5,579 nt of DNA from Anaerolineales bacterium (GTDB taxonomy: Bacteria; Chloroflexota; Anaerolineae; Anaerolineales; DRMV01): NCBI GenBank assembly GCA_026991215.1, contig JALXBY010000202.1, positions 1-5,579 of the forward strand. The letters are read 5' to 3'. The notes under the pieces are model-generated. The model ran no database searches. It was not told the DNA's origin and saw only the letters and a program-made list of their open reading frames with translations. Below, one piece after another: positions 5,001 to 5,579 of this stretch. The number at the start of each line of letters is the position of its first letter. The stretch's first letter is position 1. A program made the translations under genes and the position numbers.

Positions 5001-5579
5001 ATGTCCTTTGGCAACGCGGAACTCTGGGCTGCCTTTTTCACTAACCTGGCCATCACCGCGGTTTACCTGACCGTAGTGGCCAGCATGGGACGGGTTCCGG
5101 CTGCTTCGGAGGTCTTTGGCCACGGTCTGGGCATCGTGGGGTTCATCCTCATGCTCATGACCGAGACCCTGTACTCCATCCGCAAGCGGACGCGGTTCGC
5201 CCGCTGGGGCCGCATGGCGTATTGGCTCAAGTTCCACATCTTCACCGGCCTGGTGGGGCCGTACATGGTCTTGCTGCATACCTCGTGGAAGTTTGCCGGT
5301 TTGGCCGGCCTGGTGATGCTGCTCACCGTCATCGTGGTGATCAGCGGGTTCATCGGACGTTATATCTACACAGCCATTCCTCGAACGGTAGATGGCCTGG
5401 TGTTGGAAGAAGAGGATGTGAACCGGATGATTCGGGAAACCGAAGCCGCCTTGCAGCAATGGCTTCAGGCCCAGAGCGAGCGGACCCGCCAGGTGGTGCG
5501 GGAGATGCTCACAGTGGAAGAACGACTTACGGCCAGCCTGCCGCCGGCGCGGCTGTTGTGGGTGCGGCCCTTAGTGGAG
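5001..5579 (+). CDS. Cytochrome b/ferric reductase-like membrane protein, 3' truncated by window
   Basis: The frame is open from ATG 5001 to the window end, giving 193 residues with no stop. It begins MSFGNAELWAAFFTNLAIT. Four hydrophobic segments are visible at about 9-28, 40-60, 77-96 and 100-125, with a basic loop RKRTRFARWGR at 61-71 that should face the cytoplasm. Candidate heme-ligand histidines are His41, His79 (WLKFHIFTG) and His93 (VLLHTSW). The 14-residue spacing of the last two recalls ferric reductase and cytochrome b helices. GFIGRYIYTAIPR at 116-128 ends the membrane part. An acidic, helical, probably coiled-coil stretch follows from about 134 to 180 (EEEDVNRMIRETE). With three histidines, one bis-His heme b is the safe prediction; two would need ligands not seen here. 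The gene follows the FAD oxidoreductase on the same strand after 145 nt of repeats. It probably passes electrons between that flavoprotein and the membrane or quinone pool. No family name can be assigned with certainty. Confidence 0.8.
   Translation, partial: MSFGNAELWAAFFTNLAITAVYLTVVASMGRVPAASEVFGHGLGIVGFILMLMTETLYSIRKRTRFARWGRMAYWLKFHIFTGLVGPYMVLLHTSWKFAGLAGLVMLLTVIVVISGFIGRYIYTAIPRTVDGLVLEEEDVNRMIRETEAALQQWLQAQSERTRQVVREMLTVEERLTASLPPARLLWVRPLVE

Noticed and set aside
3521..5056. 511-residue minus-strand open frame opposite the oxidoreductase
   Set aside because: It lies antisense to a clearly recognisable flavoprotein. Its His/Pro/Gly-rich composition is the usual antisense shadow in GC-rich DNA, and part of it is translated repeat sequence.
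4869..5459. 196-residue minus-strand frame opposite the membrane protein start
   Set aside because: The plus strand has a perfect ribosome binding site, clear transmembrane segments and conserved-looking histidines. The minus frame reads partly through the repeat tract.

Overview
The window is GC-rich, densely coded bacterial chromosome. The gene set and style suggest a Chloroflexota-like organism. The pointers are a LivG-type ABC ATPase, a Uma2-family gene, a menaquinone-pathway MenD, a flavoprotein followed by a small membrane cytochrome-like protein, and short-period 8-mer and 7-mer tandem tracts between genes. The phylum is an inference from general impression; no marker gene is present. 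MenD implies that the organism makes menaquinone and therefore respires.

Left part, minus strand (1-1559). A LivG-type branched-chain amino acid (or similar solute) ABC ATPase at 604-1434 is followed after 23 nt by a Uma2-family PD-(D/E)XK protein at 26-580. Only the Shine-Dalgarno sequence and the first ten bases of a third gene are visible at the window edge. All three have good ribosome binding sites and short gaps, so they probably form one transcription unit. A near-consensus sigma-70 promoter (TTGACA, 17 nt, TACAAT) lies in the 125-nt gap upstream of the ABC gene.

Middle, minus strand (1560-3335). menD encodes the thiamine-diphosphate enzyme SEPHCHC synthase of menaquinone biosynthesis. 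No other men gene is visible. Its longest open frame reaches 3524, but homology, a perfect TATAAT inside the apparent extension and a G-rich ribosome-binding stretch all favour a start at 3335. A perfect 10-bp inverted repeat spans the inferred mRNA leader and could mask the ribosome binding site.

Right part, plus strand (3539-5579). Divergent from menD is a two-gene unit. The first gene is an FAD/NAD(P)-dependent oxidoreductase of the NirB/rubredoxin-reductase type without a redox-active cysteine pair. The second is a histidine-containing multi-helix membrane protein resembling cytochrome b or ferric reductase membrane domains, cut by the window end. Together they look like an electron-transfer module between NAD(P)H and the membrane, plausibly linked to the quinone pool that MenD helps make. 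The 145-nt gap between them is mostly two abutting tandem arrays, eleven octamers (the first carrying the stop codon of the upstream gene) and five heptamers, ending eight bases before a strong Shine-Dalgarno sequence. This composite repeat is the most unusual structure in the window.

No tRNA, rRNA, CRISPR array, insertion sequence or convincing intrinsic terminator was seen. No gene-free stretch exceeds 300 bases.
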